Of a stretch of 64,000 bases of DNA, positions 25,401 to 36,083 are shown piece after piece; positions within the stretch are counted from its first letter, which is position 1; each line of letters starts with the position of its first letter. The position numbers and the translations under genes are program-made. The notes below the pieces were generated by a model. It saw only the letters and a list, made by a program, of their open reading frames with translations, was not told where the DNA came from and made no database searches. Where the stretch lies: positions 96,172 through 160,171 of the forward strand of contig JAWPHD010005598.1 of assembly GCA_037043455.1 (NCBI GenBank), given 5' to 3'. The stretch comes from Cyrtodaria siliqua (Eukaryota; Mollusca; Bivalvia; Adapedonta; Hiatellidae).

Positions 25401-27759
25401 AAAGTTGAACCTGACGTCAAACACGAATGGAATATTTGCTGGCTCGTACTCATCGCCTTTCTGCAGATAGATGCTGAACCTGGCAAAGGTAATAAACTAA
25501 TAAGCGGATGACAATTTTAACTACACATTCATGGATGACCAATACATACACAGGAGGCACAAGAGGGCACGAGGACGCTTTAGTGGCTACCATGTCTCTT
25601 ATAACATGCCTGGAGGTGAAGTATATTTCATTTAAAAGATATGGAAAAAATGTAACTGGGGTACTTATAAGTTTCATCTAGAGTATAACTGTACAGCATG
25701 GTGTCTATCAATGTACAGCATGGTGTCAATGGTGTCTATCAATGTACAGCATGGTGTCAATGGTGTCTATCAATGTACAGCATGGTATCAATGGTGACTA
25801 TCAAAGTACAGCATGGTGTCAATGGTGTCTATCAATGTACAGCATGGTGTCAATGGTGTCTATCAATGAATTCAATGTACAGCATGGTGTCAATGGTGTC
25901 TATCAATGTACAGCATGGTATCAATGGTGTCTATCAATGTACAGCATGGTATCAATGGGGTCTATCAATGTACAGGATGGTATCAATGGTGTCTATCAAT
26001 GTACAGCATGGTGTCAATGGTGTCTATCAATGTACAGCATGGTGTCAATGGTTTCTATCAATTTACAGCATGGTATCAATGGTGTCTATCAATGTACAGC
26101 ATGGTATCAATGGTGTCTATCAATGTACAGCATGGTGTCAATGGTGTCTATCAATGTACAGCATGGTGTCAATGGTGTCTATCAATGTACAGCATGGTGT
26201 CAATGGTGTCTATCAATGTACAGCATGGTGTCAATGGTGTCTATCAATGTACAGGAACTTGAAATGTCATCAGTAAATCAGAAAATGTAAAACAGAAATC
26301 CTATAGAGTATCTGGGCCGTCTCTGACCTGTTCACAACCCTTTTGATATTTTATATAAAAAAAAACACAATCAAAAACTGAAAAATACTTTAAGGTTTGT
26401 TTGAATGGTGTTTTACCTCATTTTTAGCATATTTTAAGCCATATATGATGGTTGATTTTTTGTGGTATAGGCAGACCATCTCATTTTACATGGGTAGAAA
26501 CAGTACTGCATACCTCCCGCCACCCTTAAGAGTCGACACTTCCTCACTTGAACAAGTCGAACTCCCAGTGGGATAATAATTTTAGGACCAGGAAAGTCTC
26601 GAAAAAGTGTGATCAAGGCTTTGAAACATGATTTTGAAAAAAATAGAACAGAATAGCAACACTCCTATGAAAAACTCATTTGGGTGACATTATCATCCTT
26701 TGGAGAAACCTATGAGTTTATTGACGTCAATACATACTGAAAAGTAGATACTGCGGAGGCAACACTCACAAACGAGAGAGAAAAAATGCAGACAAGTGCA
26801 ACACCCCTCACGCCCCTAGCACCGGCTTAAGCGGTATCTTACTCTAAAGCCACACAGATTGGGCTTGATGATTCCCAAGGACTTGTAAGTAATAACACTA
26901 CTGATCTGTCAAGGCGACTTTTAACAGACGCCACACAGCCCTTAACAAACGCTAGTGTGAATGTCAAAATATACTGAAAAGGGGATCCCTTGGAAGCAGC
27001 ATACACAAACAGTATACACGAACAAGAGAGAAAAGTAGCAGACTCGGTATTATTGAGTCTGTTCATGAGAGGTAATATAATGTTAAACACTTCTCACGCC
27101 CTCTAGCAGTTAGTATTCTAATTAAAGCCACATAGACTGGGCTTTATGACCCCAAAGGACCAGTTACTAATAACACTACTGAAAAGGCTCTACGGCCCCA
27201 TTATTAATGAACATTACAGCCCAACCCACCCTCCATTTACATCGAGATAAAAAAATATGCAGAATGAGCCTAGAACCTTCTCACGTATGTACAGTAATTG
27301 GTATTATAATATAGTTATACATTTTCTGAAAAGTAGTGTTTTTGCATACATTAACCAGACGGGAAGAAGAAAATCCTATGTTTACTTCCTATCTTCTTAC
27401 AGAAAGTATAGCTTTATATAATCATTTCCTCCAATAAGGAAAATTATGACAGACAATGTATACTGCAAATTAACAAAGTACATGTCTGTTACAAACAGGT
27501 AACTTCATTATACACTATGTGTATTACACTATCCAGTAATGTGTTCGTTTCACAAATTCATTTTGAAAGAATGTAAAATCAGGTATTCAAATGTGTGATG
27601 TCATGCATGTAGGTAGTAAAGCGGCGTTCCCATATAATGCCTGCAGTACCCTTTTTTCGTTTATATAGTATTTTACCTGGACGCGCCTTCTGGGGCCTTG
27701 CCCTTGATAGTGATCTTTTGGATCCAGTCCGTGTCCAACTTTGCCACGAATGGGACATC
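19337..27759 (-). CDS. Galectin A (three exons recognised; first exon not found)
   Basis: Galectins are cytosolic or secreted beta-galactoside-binding lectins used in innate immunity and cell adhesion. The three exons (83, 220 and 114 bp) join in phase into about 138 codons, one complete carbohydrate-recognition domain. They show 'APEGAS', 'FSIYLQKG', 'IVTN', 'GGWGSEEGR', 'FPFETEKEFMIKI', 'VKVDGE' and a terminal 'VHLTKVNLR' before the stop. The usual His-x-Asn-x-Arg is Val-x-Asp-x-Arg here, while Val-x-Asn and the Trp are kept, so sugar preference may differ. All junctions are GT/AG. The 3.2 kb beyond 27759 is mostly minisatellite and no start exon was seen. The last intron is 5.8 kb of repeats, against 290 bp in galectin B. 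Confidence 0.9.
20572..20704 (+). repeat. Repeat head, second copy
   Basis: Copy of bases 1-135. It stops exactly where the 21-bp minisatellite and the palindrome begin, so the array sits between head and hairpin of one element. Confidence 0.8.
20705..22374. repeat. Near-perfect 1.67-kb palindrome
   Basis: Arms 20705-21530 and 21549-22374, 826 bp each, around an 18-base spacer (21531-21548). Position p pairs with 43079-p without gaps as far as I traced. The only mismatch I found is within the unit near 21256/21823. The outer arm parts are minisatellite; the inner 140 bp are unique sequence ending in the GTTAATTTAAACA hairpin. The palindrome starts at the first base of the minisatellite on the left. 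Confidence 0.93.
20705..23035. repeat. 21/24-bp minisatellite in inverted halves
   Basis: Basic unit 21 bp (ACCCAATATATACCTATAAC+T), with 24-bp variants carrying CCACCT and variants with GTATGC. Left half (20705-21395) reads the complement; the right half (21688-23035) reads the plus form and continues 660 bp beyond the palindrome. Because units are multiples of 3, long open frames run through it on both strands; they are not genes. It lies in the last intron of galectin A. Confidence 0.97.
23212..25115. repeat. 28-bp minisatellite, about 68 copies
   Basis: Unit of 28 bp built from TATTGGTGGGATACTC and RTGGYTGTGTGC. Variation is mostly at a few sites (A/G before TGG, C/T in GGYTG, GTT/ATT). 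The unit has no stop in any plus frame, so reading frames cycle through all three phases and give spurious Trp/Cys-rich ORFs. It lies in the last intron of galectin A, ending 145 bp from the core exon. Confidence 0.97.
25260..25479 (-). CDS. Galectin A core exon
   Basis: 220 bp, acceptor TTTGCCAG and donor GTATAC (minus strand). Encodes the carbohydrate-binding core. Positions: substituted His site Val at 25422-25424, Arg 25410-25412, Val-Thr-Asn around 25371-25379, Trp 25350-25352, Glu-Glu 25338-25343. It lies between two unrelated minisatellites (ending 25115, starting 25693). Same length as 59843-60062. Confidence 0.93.
25693..26255. repeat. 31-bp minisatellite, about 18 copies
   Basis: Unit of 31 bp (CATGGTGTCAATGGTGTC + TATCAATGTACAG). 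Copies are highly uniform; one unit has a short extra GAATTCAATGTACAG duplication near 25868. It lies in the galectin A intron between the 83-bp and 220-bp exons. Open frames through it are artefacts. Confidence 0.97.
26395..26570 (-). mobile_element. SINE family B, 5'-truncated
   Basis: Minus-oriented copy related to 56736-56989: shares TGGTGTTTTAC at the tail, GACCATCTCATTTTACATGGGTAGAA-like central words and GACACTTCCTCACTTG. The tRNA-like head is missing. Lies in a galectin A intron. Confidence 0.75.
26847..27200 (+). repeat. Dispersed repeat cluster with ORF tail and twin hairpins
   Basis: 26847-26965 is the inverted counterpart of 9395-9525. 26970-27015 reads 'KYTEKGIPWKQHTQT', as in the remnant at 12.4 kb. 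27039-27096 carries the twin hairpins (27039-27045 with 27055-27061; 27066-27073 with 27089-27096) and, in another frame, the tail ending in VHER and a stop. A partial duplicate precedes it at 26730-26830. It lies in a galectin A intron. Confidence 0.6.
27677..27759 (-). CDS. Galectin A exon encoding the domain start
   Basis: 83 bp, acceptor TTATTTCAG before it and donor GTAAAATA after it (minus strand). Starts in phase 0 with 'DVPFVAKLD' and ends 'APEGAS' plus two bases of an Arg codon. It is the counterpart of 61495-61598 in galectin B, which is 21 bp longer. Confidence 0.88.
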
Positions 27760-27946
27760 CTGAAATAATGTAATCAAAACAATGCTTATGATCGTCACGG
27801 AACAATTGTGGAGTTGGGTAATCACGTTTCAAATTTGATTTCATTTAAACGGCCTCCGAACAGAAAGCCATTAATAGTGTTCTCATTGAATTTCACAAAG
27901 ACGTTTCACCCATCTTTGACACCAATGACTGTGCTATAGCCGATGG

Positions 27947-28235
27947 CACACATGCCTTCACGACGGATTACGTGTATGCTGCAGATATGCATACACATGC
28001 CTTCACGACGCGGATTACGCGTATGCTGCAGCTATTCATACACATGCCTTCACGACGCGGATTACGCATATGCTGCAGATATGCATACACATGCCTTCAC
28101 GACGCGGATTACGCGTATGCTGCAGCTATTCATACACATGCCTTCACGACGCGGATTACGCGTATGCTGCAGCTATTCATACACATGCCTTCACGACGCG
28201 GATTACGCATATGCTGCAGATATTCATACACATGA
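27947..28235. repeat. 47-bp minisatellite, about 6 copies
   Basis: 47-bp units (ACACATGCCTTCACGACG, then GATTACGCGTATGCTGCAGC, then TATTCAT) alternate between two subtypes, GCTATTCAT and GATATGCAT, suggesting amplification of a two-unit block. Much richer in CpG than its neighbours. Confidence 0.95.
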
Positions 28236-30450
28236 GGTAATCATTAATGCTGACTGAGGTAATAATTAATTAATGTAATAATAATGTTGAATGAGGTAAC
28301 ACTGTTGAATGAGGTAATAATTAATGTTGAATGAGGTAATAATTAATTTTGATTGAGGTAATGATAAATGTTGAATAAGGTAATAAGTAATGTTGAATGA
28401 GGTAATGTTTAATGTTGAATGAGGTAATACTGTTGAATTAAGTAATAATTAATGTTGAATGAGGTAATAATTAATGTTGACTGAGGTAATAATAAATGTT
28501 GAATGAGGTAATAATTCATGCTGATTGAGGTAATAATTAATGTTGAATGAGGTTATACTGTTGAATGAGGTAATAATTAATGATGATTGAGGTAATAATT
28601 AATGTTGTATGAGGTAATAATTAATGATGAATGATGTAATACTGTTGAATGAGGTAATAATGAATGTTGAATGAGGTAATAATGAATGTTGATTGAGGTA
28701 ATAATTAATGTTGAATGAGGTTATAATTAGTTGAATGAGTTAATAATGTTGAATGAGGTAATATTGTTGAATGAGGTAATAATTAATGTTGAATGAGGTA
28801 AGACTGTTGAATGAGCTTATAATTAATGTTGATTGAGGTAATAATTAATGTTGAATGAGGTAATACCTTTGAATGGGGTAATTATTCATGTTGAATGAGT
28901 TAATACTGTTGAATGAGGAAATAATGTTGATTGAAGTAATAATTAATGTTGAATGAGGTAATAATTATTGTTGAATGAGGTAATAATTAATGTTGAATGT
29001 GGTAATAATTAATGTTGAATGAGGTAATACTGTTGAATGAGGTAATAATTTATGTTGAATGAGGTAATAATTAATGTTGAATGAGGTAATACTGTTGAAT
29101 GAGCTAATCATTAATATTGATTGAGGTTATAATTAATGTTAAATGAGGTAATACTTTTAAATGAGGTAATTATTCATGTTGAATGAGGTAATAATGTTGA
29201 ATGAGGTAATAATTAATGTTGATTGAAGTAATAATTCATGTTGAATGAGGTAATAATTAATGATAAATGAGATACTACTGTCGAATGAGGTAATAATTAA
29301 TGTTGATAATAATTAATGTTGAATGAGGTAATAATTAACGTTGAATGAGATAATACTGTTGAATGAGATAATAATTAATGTTGACCGAGGTAATAATTAA
29401 TGTTGAATGAGGTAATACTGTTGACTGAGGTAATAATTAATGTTGAATGAGGTAATTATTTATGTTGATTGAGGTAATACCATTGAATGAGGTAATAATT
29501 ATTGTTGAATGAGGTAATTATTAATGTTGAATGAGGTAATGAGGTAATAATTATTGTTGAATGAGGTAATAATTAATGTTGAATGAGGTAATACTGTTGA
29601 ATGTGGTAATAATTAATGTTGATTGAGGTAATAATTGATGTTGAATGAGGTAATAATTAATGTTGAATTAGGTAATACTGTTGAATGAGTTTATAATTAA
29701 TGTTGATCGAGGTAATAATTAATGCTGATTGAGGTAATAATGTTGAATGAGGTAATAAGTAATGTTGAATGAGGTAATATTTAATGTTGAATGAGGTAAT
29801 ACTGTTGAATGATGTAATAATTAATGTTGAATGAGGTAATACTGTTGAATGAGGTAATAATTAATGTTGAATGAGGTAATAATTAATGTTGAATTAGGTA
29901 ATACTGTTGAATGAGGTAATAATTAATGTTGATTGAGGGAATAATTAATGCTGATTGAGGTAATACTGTTGAATGAGGTAATAAGTAATGTTGAATGAGG
30001 TAATATTTAATGTTGAATGAGGTAATACAGTTGAATGATGTAATAATTAATGTTGAATAAGGTAATAATTAATGTTGATTGAGGTAATAATTAAAGTTGA
30101 ATGAGGTTATACTGTTGAATAAGGTAATAATTAATGATGATTGAGGTAATAATCAATGTTGAATGAGGTAATAATTCAATTTAATTGAGGTAATAATTAA
30201 TGTTGAATGAGGTTATACTGTTGAATGAGGTAATAATTAATGATGATTGAGGTAATAATTGATGTTGAATGAGGTAATAATTAATGATGAATGATGTAAT
30301 AATGTTGAATTAGGTAATAATTAATGATGAATGATGTAATAATGTTGAATGAGGTAATAATTAATGTTAAATGAGGTAATAATTAAAGTTGATTGAGGTA
30401 ATAATTAATGTTGAATGAGGTAATAATTAATGTTGAATGAGGTAATAATT
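28233..30450. repeat. 22-bp minisatellite with 18-bp variants, ~2.2 kb
   Basis: Unit GAGGTAATAATTAATGTTGA+AT (22 bp) interspersed with a shorter form GAGGTAATACTGTTGAAT (18 bp). About 100 units, moderately diverged, no open frames of note. It directly follows the 47-bp array and lies upstream of the known galectin A exons. Confidence 0.96.
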
Positions 30451-30564
30451 GTAATACTCTGTTGATATGTAAGACACTTAATACACACCATATAACTATT
30501 AGAAACAAAATGTTATTAAATAAAGACAACTATTACAAATGAAATGAAAAACTATAACGTATAA

Positions 30565-30640
30565 ACAGGAACGTATTGAGCGTTCCTGCTGAACAGAACC
30601 AAACAGGAACGTATTGCGCGTTCCTGCTGAACAGAACCTT
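30565..30640. repeat. Tandem pair of short hairpins
   Basis: Two adjacent ~37-bp units each read ACAGGAACGTATTG, GCGTTCCTGCTG, AACAGAACC. Within each, CAGGAACG pairs with CGTTCCTG around a 7-base loop. The units differ at one base (GAG/GCG). Confidence 0.85.
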
Positions 30641-30950
30641 TCTTTTGTTATTATTAAAAAGGAAAAACCTAAATCGGTCTCCATCTTGAATATTATTTAA
30701 ATAACATTCCATGCAATCGATTGCTATTCCTAATGACTGTTTGGGTGTTATATTTCATGTAAGTATATACATTGTAAATGAACAAATAGTTCGCTATGTT
30801 TCCATGTTAGGTGAGTGAGATAAATGAAGCAAGTTATCTGTTTTAGCAATCGGACTTCGGAGCAGCAATGCAACTAGCGAGTGTTTTGCTATGTAACAAC
30901 GTTACATGTAATCGAAGGAATTGTTATCGATACTTCTAACGTTGTTAGTA

Positions 30951-32085
30951 CGGTGGCATAGACGTGACATGTGAGAAAAATAATTTATCTCGTGGCCACG
31001 AGTTATTAAGTCGTGGCCACGACTTATTTATCTCGTGGCTTATTTATCTCGTGGCCACGACTTATTATCTCGTGGCCACGACTTATTATCTCGTGGCCAC
31101 GACTTATTTATTTCGTGGCCACGACTTATTATCTCGTGGCCACGACATAACTAGCCAGTCAGAAGTGCTGAAAAAATCGCTAGAAATCGCGACTTTTCAC
31201 CCATATTGGGGTATGGGCTCCGTCTCCCCCTACCGGCGCCCCACCTACCACCCCATCCGGCCACGCCAATTTTTTTTTTTTTTTGACATATTTCTGATTT
31301 TTTTTGGTAAGTTCATAGACTAATAGCTATGTTGCCTGCCCCCCTCCTCCGCCCCCACCCACCCTGCCTACCCACTCGAAACCCGCTGGGTTTTTGTTAC
31401 ATATTTCTGTGTTGTTTTGATCAATTCACAGACTTAAGTTACGTTTCCCCCCGGCGGAGTGGGGTGTGTGGGGTGGGGGTGGTGGGGAGAGGGTAGGTGG
31501 AAACATAGCTATAAGTCTATGTATAGACCAAAACAACATAGAAATATGTAAAAGATAATCGGGTTTCGAGTGGGTTGGGCATGGGGGTGTGGGGATGGGA
31601 GGGGGTGGGGGACAACATAGCTTTAAGTCTATGAATGGACCAAAAAAACAACAGAAATATGTAAATAAAAAGAAGAAAAAAACAGGTTTCGCGTGGGTAA
31701 GGCGGGGTGGGGGAGGGGGTGGGGGAGGGGTGGTTGGGGGTGGGGGTGGTGGCAGGCAATATAGCTATAAGTCTATGAATGGGCAAAAACAAATCAGCAA
31801 TATGTAAAAAAAAAAAAATGGCGTGGCCGGATTGGGATGGTGGGGGTGGGGTGGCGCCGGTAGGGGGGAGATGGAGCCCATACCCCAATATGGGTGAAAA
31901 ATCGTGATTTCTAGCGATTTTTTTCAGCACTTCTGATTGGCTAATATGTCGTGGCCACGAGATAAATAAGTCGTGGCCACGAGATAAATAAGTCGTGTCC
32001 CCGACATAATAAGTCGTGGCCACGACTTAATAACTCGTGGCCACGAGATAAATTATTTTTCTCACATGTCACGTCTATGCCACCG
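30951..32085. mobile_element. Foldback element 1 with palindrome arrays
   Basis: Ends are long inverted repeats beginning CGGTGGCATAGACGTGACAT, flanked by TA on both sides (30949-30950, 32086-32087). Inside each end lies an array of the 12-bp palindrome TCGTGGCCACGA spaced about 21-22 bp by CTTATTATC or CTTATTTATC. Further in, GAAGTGCTGAAAAAATCGCT, CCCATATTGGGGTATGGGCT, then C- or G-rich stretches and CATAGACTTATAGCTATGTT-like words are also mirrored. Nearly the whole 1.1 kb can fold back. No transposase. TA flanks suggest a Tc1/mariner-type or other TA-targeting helper. Confidence 0.9.
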
Positions 32086-32247
32086 TATTAATCATATGCA
32101 AGCAGGTTTAAAGTCAAAACGATACTGGATTTAATAAAACTAATTTTAATGCTAGATAAAAACTTCAAGATTGCCGTGGGCCCCTTTAAAATACTACGGT
32201 GAAATCATGCGTGCTCAAATTCTGGACCGGTTTACATCAGTATTCTA

Positions 32248-33732
32248 CGGTGGCATAGACGTGACATGTGAGAAAAATAATTTATCTCGTGGCCACGACT
32301 TATTATGTCGTGGCCACGAATTATTTATCTCGTGGCCACGACTTATTATCTCGTGGCCACGACTTATTTATCTCGTGGCCACGACTTATTAGCTCGTGGC
32401 CACGACTTATTTATCTCGTGGCCACGACATAATTAGCCAATAAGAAGTGCTGAAATAATTCGCTAGAAATCGCGACTTTTCACCCATATTTGGGTTTGGG
32501 CTCAATCTCCCCCCTACCGGCGCCCCCACCCACCCACCACCCCCATCCGGCCACGCCAATTTTTTTTTTTTACATATTGCTGATTTGTTTTTGGTCCAAT
32601 CATAGACTTATAGCTATGTTGCACCACCCCCACCCCCACTCCTCCGCCCCACCCACGCCGCCTAACCCATCCCGCCTAACCCACTCAAAACTCGATGTTT
32701 GTTTTTTTACATATTTCTGTGTTGTTTTGGTCTATTCACAGACTTATAGCTACGTTTCCCCCCGGCGGAGTGGGGTGTGTGGGGTGTGGGGGTCGGGGAG
32801 AGAGTAGGGGGAACATAGCTATAAGTCTATGTATAGACCAAAACAACACAGAAATATGTAAAAAAAATCGGTTTTCGAGTGGGTTGGGCATGGAGGTGTG
32901 GGATTGGGGACAACATAGCTTTAAGTTCGGGACGTAGCTTGGCTGAATATGATGTGTAGACCGCGTTCTAGGGGGTCGGGGGGCACGCTCCCTCTGATTT
33001 GTTTTCAGCTAGACTGTCGGAGGTGTGTTTTGGCGTATATTTCGTACCGGTGAATATGTCTATAAGAGCATCAATATCCTTACTATTTACCGTAAATGAT
33101 ATATCTTATAATCAAAAAGAAGTTGAAAACATTTACAGTAATTTAGCCCCTTACCCACCTAGGCCTCCGATTTCTATTGCATTTTTGGCATTTTTATTTT
33201 TTCGATTTTCCAGAAAAAAAGTGTAGGCCGCGGCCTACACGGCCTATAGGTAGCTACGCTCCTGTAAGTCTATGAATGGACCAAAAAAACAACAAAAATA
33301 TGTAAAAAAAGGAAAAAAAACATCGAGTTTCGCGTGGGCAACATAGCTATAAGTCTATGAATGGACCAAAAACAAATCAGCAATATGTAAAAAAAAAAAC
33401 TGGCGTGGCCGGATGGGGGTGGTGGGTGGGTGGGGGCGCCGATAGGGGGGGAGATTGAGCCCATACCCAAATATGGGTGAAAAGTCGCGATTTCTAGCGA
33501 TTTTTTTCAGCACTTCTGATTGGCTAATTATGTCGTGGCCACGAGATAAATAAGGCGTGGCCACGAGATAATAAGTCGTGGCCACGAGATAATAAGTCGT
33601 GGCCACGAGATAAATAAGTCATGGCCACGACATAATAAGTCGTGGCCACGACATAATAAGTCGTGGCCACGACTTAAAAACTCGTGGCCACGAGATAAAT
33701 TATTTTTCTCACATGTCACGTCTATGCCACCG
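32248..33732. mobile_element. Foldback element 2, same family, with nested insertion
   Basis: Same inverted ends and TCGTGGCCACGA arrays as element 1, only 162 bp to its right, flanked by TA (32246-32247, 33733-33734). The wider flank AGTATTC also occurs on both sides (32239-32245, 33734-33740), leaving the length of the target duplication open. A 338-bp element interrupts it at 32927-33264. Open frames inside derive from the repeats. Confidence 0.9.
32927..33264. mobile_element. Nested TIR element inside foldback element 2
   Basis: Flanked by TAAGT at 32922-32926 and 33265-33269. Ends are imperfect inverted repeats (CGGGACGTAGCT at the left, AGCTACGCTCCTG at the right). The CAGGAGCGTAGC-type terminus resembles hAT-like ends, but those make 8-bp duplications and only 5 bp are clear. 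Contains the perfect 20-bp palindrome at 33221-33240 (GTGTAGGCCG and its complement). Element 1 has the uninterrupted site. Confidence 0.75.
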
Positions 33733-33826
33733 TAGTATTCCGTACGACTTATTAACCAGTATGCATGATTTATTATCTCAGGCGCCCGACTTAATTACTA
33801 TAAGTAAGCACTTGAACTGAACTGGG

Positions 33827-34110
33827 TTTTTTTGCGGCGCACCAATTCAAGATTATATGGCGCCAAACAGGAATGAGCATGTCCGGTTCATCATCAACTT
33901 ACATCGAGACAGCATATATATAATGGGCCCAGAACCATCTAACTTGCGAAACTGCAGAATTGCTGCAAATTATGTAGGTTGTGATGAAGACCTTTAATGA
34001 GCACGACAAACAATGAAAAAATGAACATGACGGGATGGGGTTGGGATGGGGTCCTACATCTCTGCATCTAGCGCGATTTGCAGAGGACTTATTCTACATC
34101 TGGTAACCAC
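33827..34110 (-). mobile_element. SINE-like family D, degraded
   Basis: Minus-oriented copy sharing GGCGCACCAA, ATATGGCGCC, ACATCGAGA, AGAATTGCTGCAAAT and GATGAAGACCTTTAATGA with 15538-15930. The tail is eroded (TTGAACTGAACTGGGTTT at about 33812). Confidence 0.75.
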
Positions 34111-35579
34111 ACTGGAGCGTAAGTGTCTATACGTAATCACTTGAGCAAATATGTTGTATTTTTCATTTCTCGATGTAAATAAATCCTGCATTCAATCCAA
34201 ATCAACAAATATATATCCTTTATGTATAGTCCGCGAGTCCTTAACTACGTGTAATGTGTATAATTGTGGCAACCATATTGGATTTGAAAGTGGTCGCCAC
34301 ATACTAGCGAAACAAATAGTAGAGTTTTATAAAAACAAAATATGTTATTTTATAGGCACGAATGTGAGATTCTAAACAATGCTATCTCCAAAAATGCCAC
34401 ATAACGTACAGTTGAGACACAGAGGTCGGAACGGCTTCGTCGATTTCCGTAACCCGCCGGTAGTTTGCACACCGAGATAAAGGACTTCATATTTATTACA
34501 CTCATGATTTACGAGTTTATTATACTGACACACCGCATTTTACGTGATACAGTTACTTAAGATGTTTACCGTTATAACCGATTATAACAAGCCATTGAAG
34601 TAGACACATTTTAAATCGATAGTATACCATTAGTTACCGTCTGCTTGGGACAGATGAATGAATATTTTCTACGAGAGGCATGCAGTGAATGCAGACGCAT
34701 CCCCAGGACAACGGCCAATAGTCTTAATCTTAATGTAAGTGTCAGGTTAAAGGGTGTGTAACATGCTTTTCTTGGGGGTCCATGGGTTCGACTTAAAATT
34801 GACATGAAAGTAATATTTTCTATTCTACATGACCAAAACATAATGAATGAGCCTACAATGTCCCATTATTTAACAAAAACAAACATCACTCTGCACAGTA
34901 TGTCCTATCCGAAGTTACGCACCAAGGTTACCATGAACATTTCAAACCCATTATCATTCAAACTCGACGGTGAATTCAATTTTAGACCTGAAAATCACGG
35001 TTATAAAACAAAACTTTAATTGATACTGTTTTGATATGGATTAGAACATTGGAAAAACATCGAGAAAAAGCCTGATGTACCACATTTAACAGTCAATGTA
35101 ACAATTTAATGGATTTCACGTGCAAAGCAAAGTTGATTTAACTAATTGACTTAACTTTAACCTAATTTTAACTTAACTAATTTTAACTAATAGGGGCCAA
35201 AAGTTAAGGTTAGACAGTTCTAACGATATACAGAACAGAACAGAGCAGAAGGGAAGGGTTTAATCTAATGCTGGTAGAACTTGCTACCCAACCCATTTGC
35301 CAGTATAATATTTCTATCGTATATATACTCAGTTGCAAAAGAAACTGGTCACTTTGACATTTTTTAATTTACACCCTATCTATCTATCTATCTATTGATA
35401 CTGCAGCACCCCCTCACGGGGATTATGTGCAGGCGAAAAACAAATGACAACATGATATTGGCAATGCAATGATAAAAACGTTCACCAAACATGGCATATT
35501 CATTTTGGAATTTGTCAATTTAATTTTTAAAAAACAACTTTATACAATTAAATCTAAACAAAACTCAGGGTCCACTTTC
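34111..35579. other. Non-coding, no feature recognised
   Basis: AT-rich DNA with scattered short frames that lack recognisable content. A short CTAT run is near 35380-35394. Confidence 0.45.
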
Positions 35580-35588
35580 TTTGCAACT

Positions 35589-36074
35589 TTTCCCTTAGCC
35601 TCGTCCGTCAGATGGGGACGTAAACCGGGCGGTCCCGTGTGTCGGTCTATCCTCCGGGCACGTTAAAGAATCTATTCGATAATAACAGTAGGGCACGGTT
35701 CCCGGATTGAATTGAATTGGATTTTATAGTCGCACCAACAGCTAAGGTCATATGGCGACTTTCCAGCTTCCACTGGTGGAGGAAGACCCCAGGTGCACCT
35801 CCGGGCAATTTACGTGCACGGGCGGGCACCTGGGTAGAACCACCGACGTTCCGCAAGCCAGCTGGATAGCTTCCTCACATAAAGATTCCTAGGCCCCTGA
35901 GGGATCGAACCTACAGCGGTGAGGGGCAAGTGATTGCAAGTCAGAGACTCTAACCACTCGGACGCGGACGCCCCCGGTTCCCGGATTCCTATGTATCCTT
36001 CCCCTCTCTCTGGGGCGGCTCTAAATAACATATACTGTGTTGATGAGCCGTTAAACAACATTCAATTCAATTAT
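35589..36074 (+). mobile_element. SINE family A, 5'-truncated, interrupted
   Basis: Starts inside the body (TTTCCCTTAGCCTCGTCCGT) and ends TGTTGATGAGCCGTTAAACA then ATTCAATTCA. Flanked by TTTGCAACT at 35580-35588 and 36075-36083, so it inserted already truncated. Interrupted by a family B SINE at 35709-35974. Confidence 0.88.
35709..35974 (-). mobile_element. tRNA-derived SINE (family B) nested in SINE A
   Basis: Flanked by the 13-bp duplication CGGTTCCCGGATT (35696-35708 and 35975-35987). On the minus strand the head is tRNA-Leu/Ser-like with A box GAGTGGTTAGAGTC and B box GGTTCGATCCC. The central part carries GTGAGGAAG, CGGTGGTTCTACCCAGG and CTTCCTCCACCA. The tail is GTTGGTGCGACTATAAAATC then CAATTCAATTCAA. 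Confidence 0.92.
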
Positions 36075-36083
36075 TTTGCAACT

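Noticed and set aside
25698..26290. Three overlapping 118-192-aa frames
   Set aside because: Translation of the 31-bp minisatellite in an intron.
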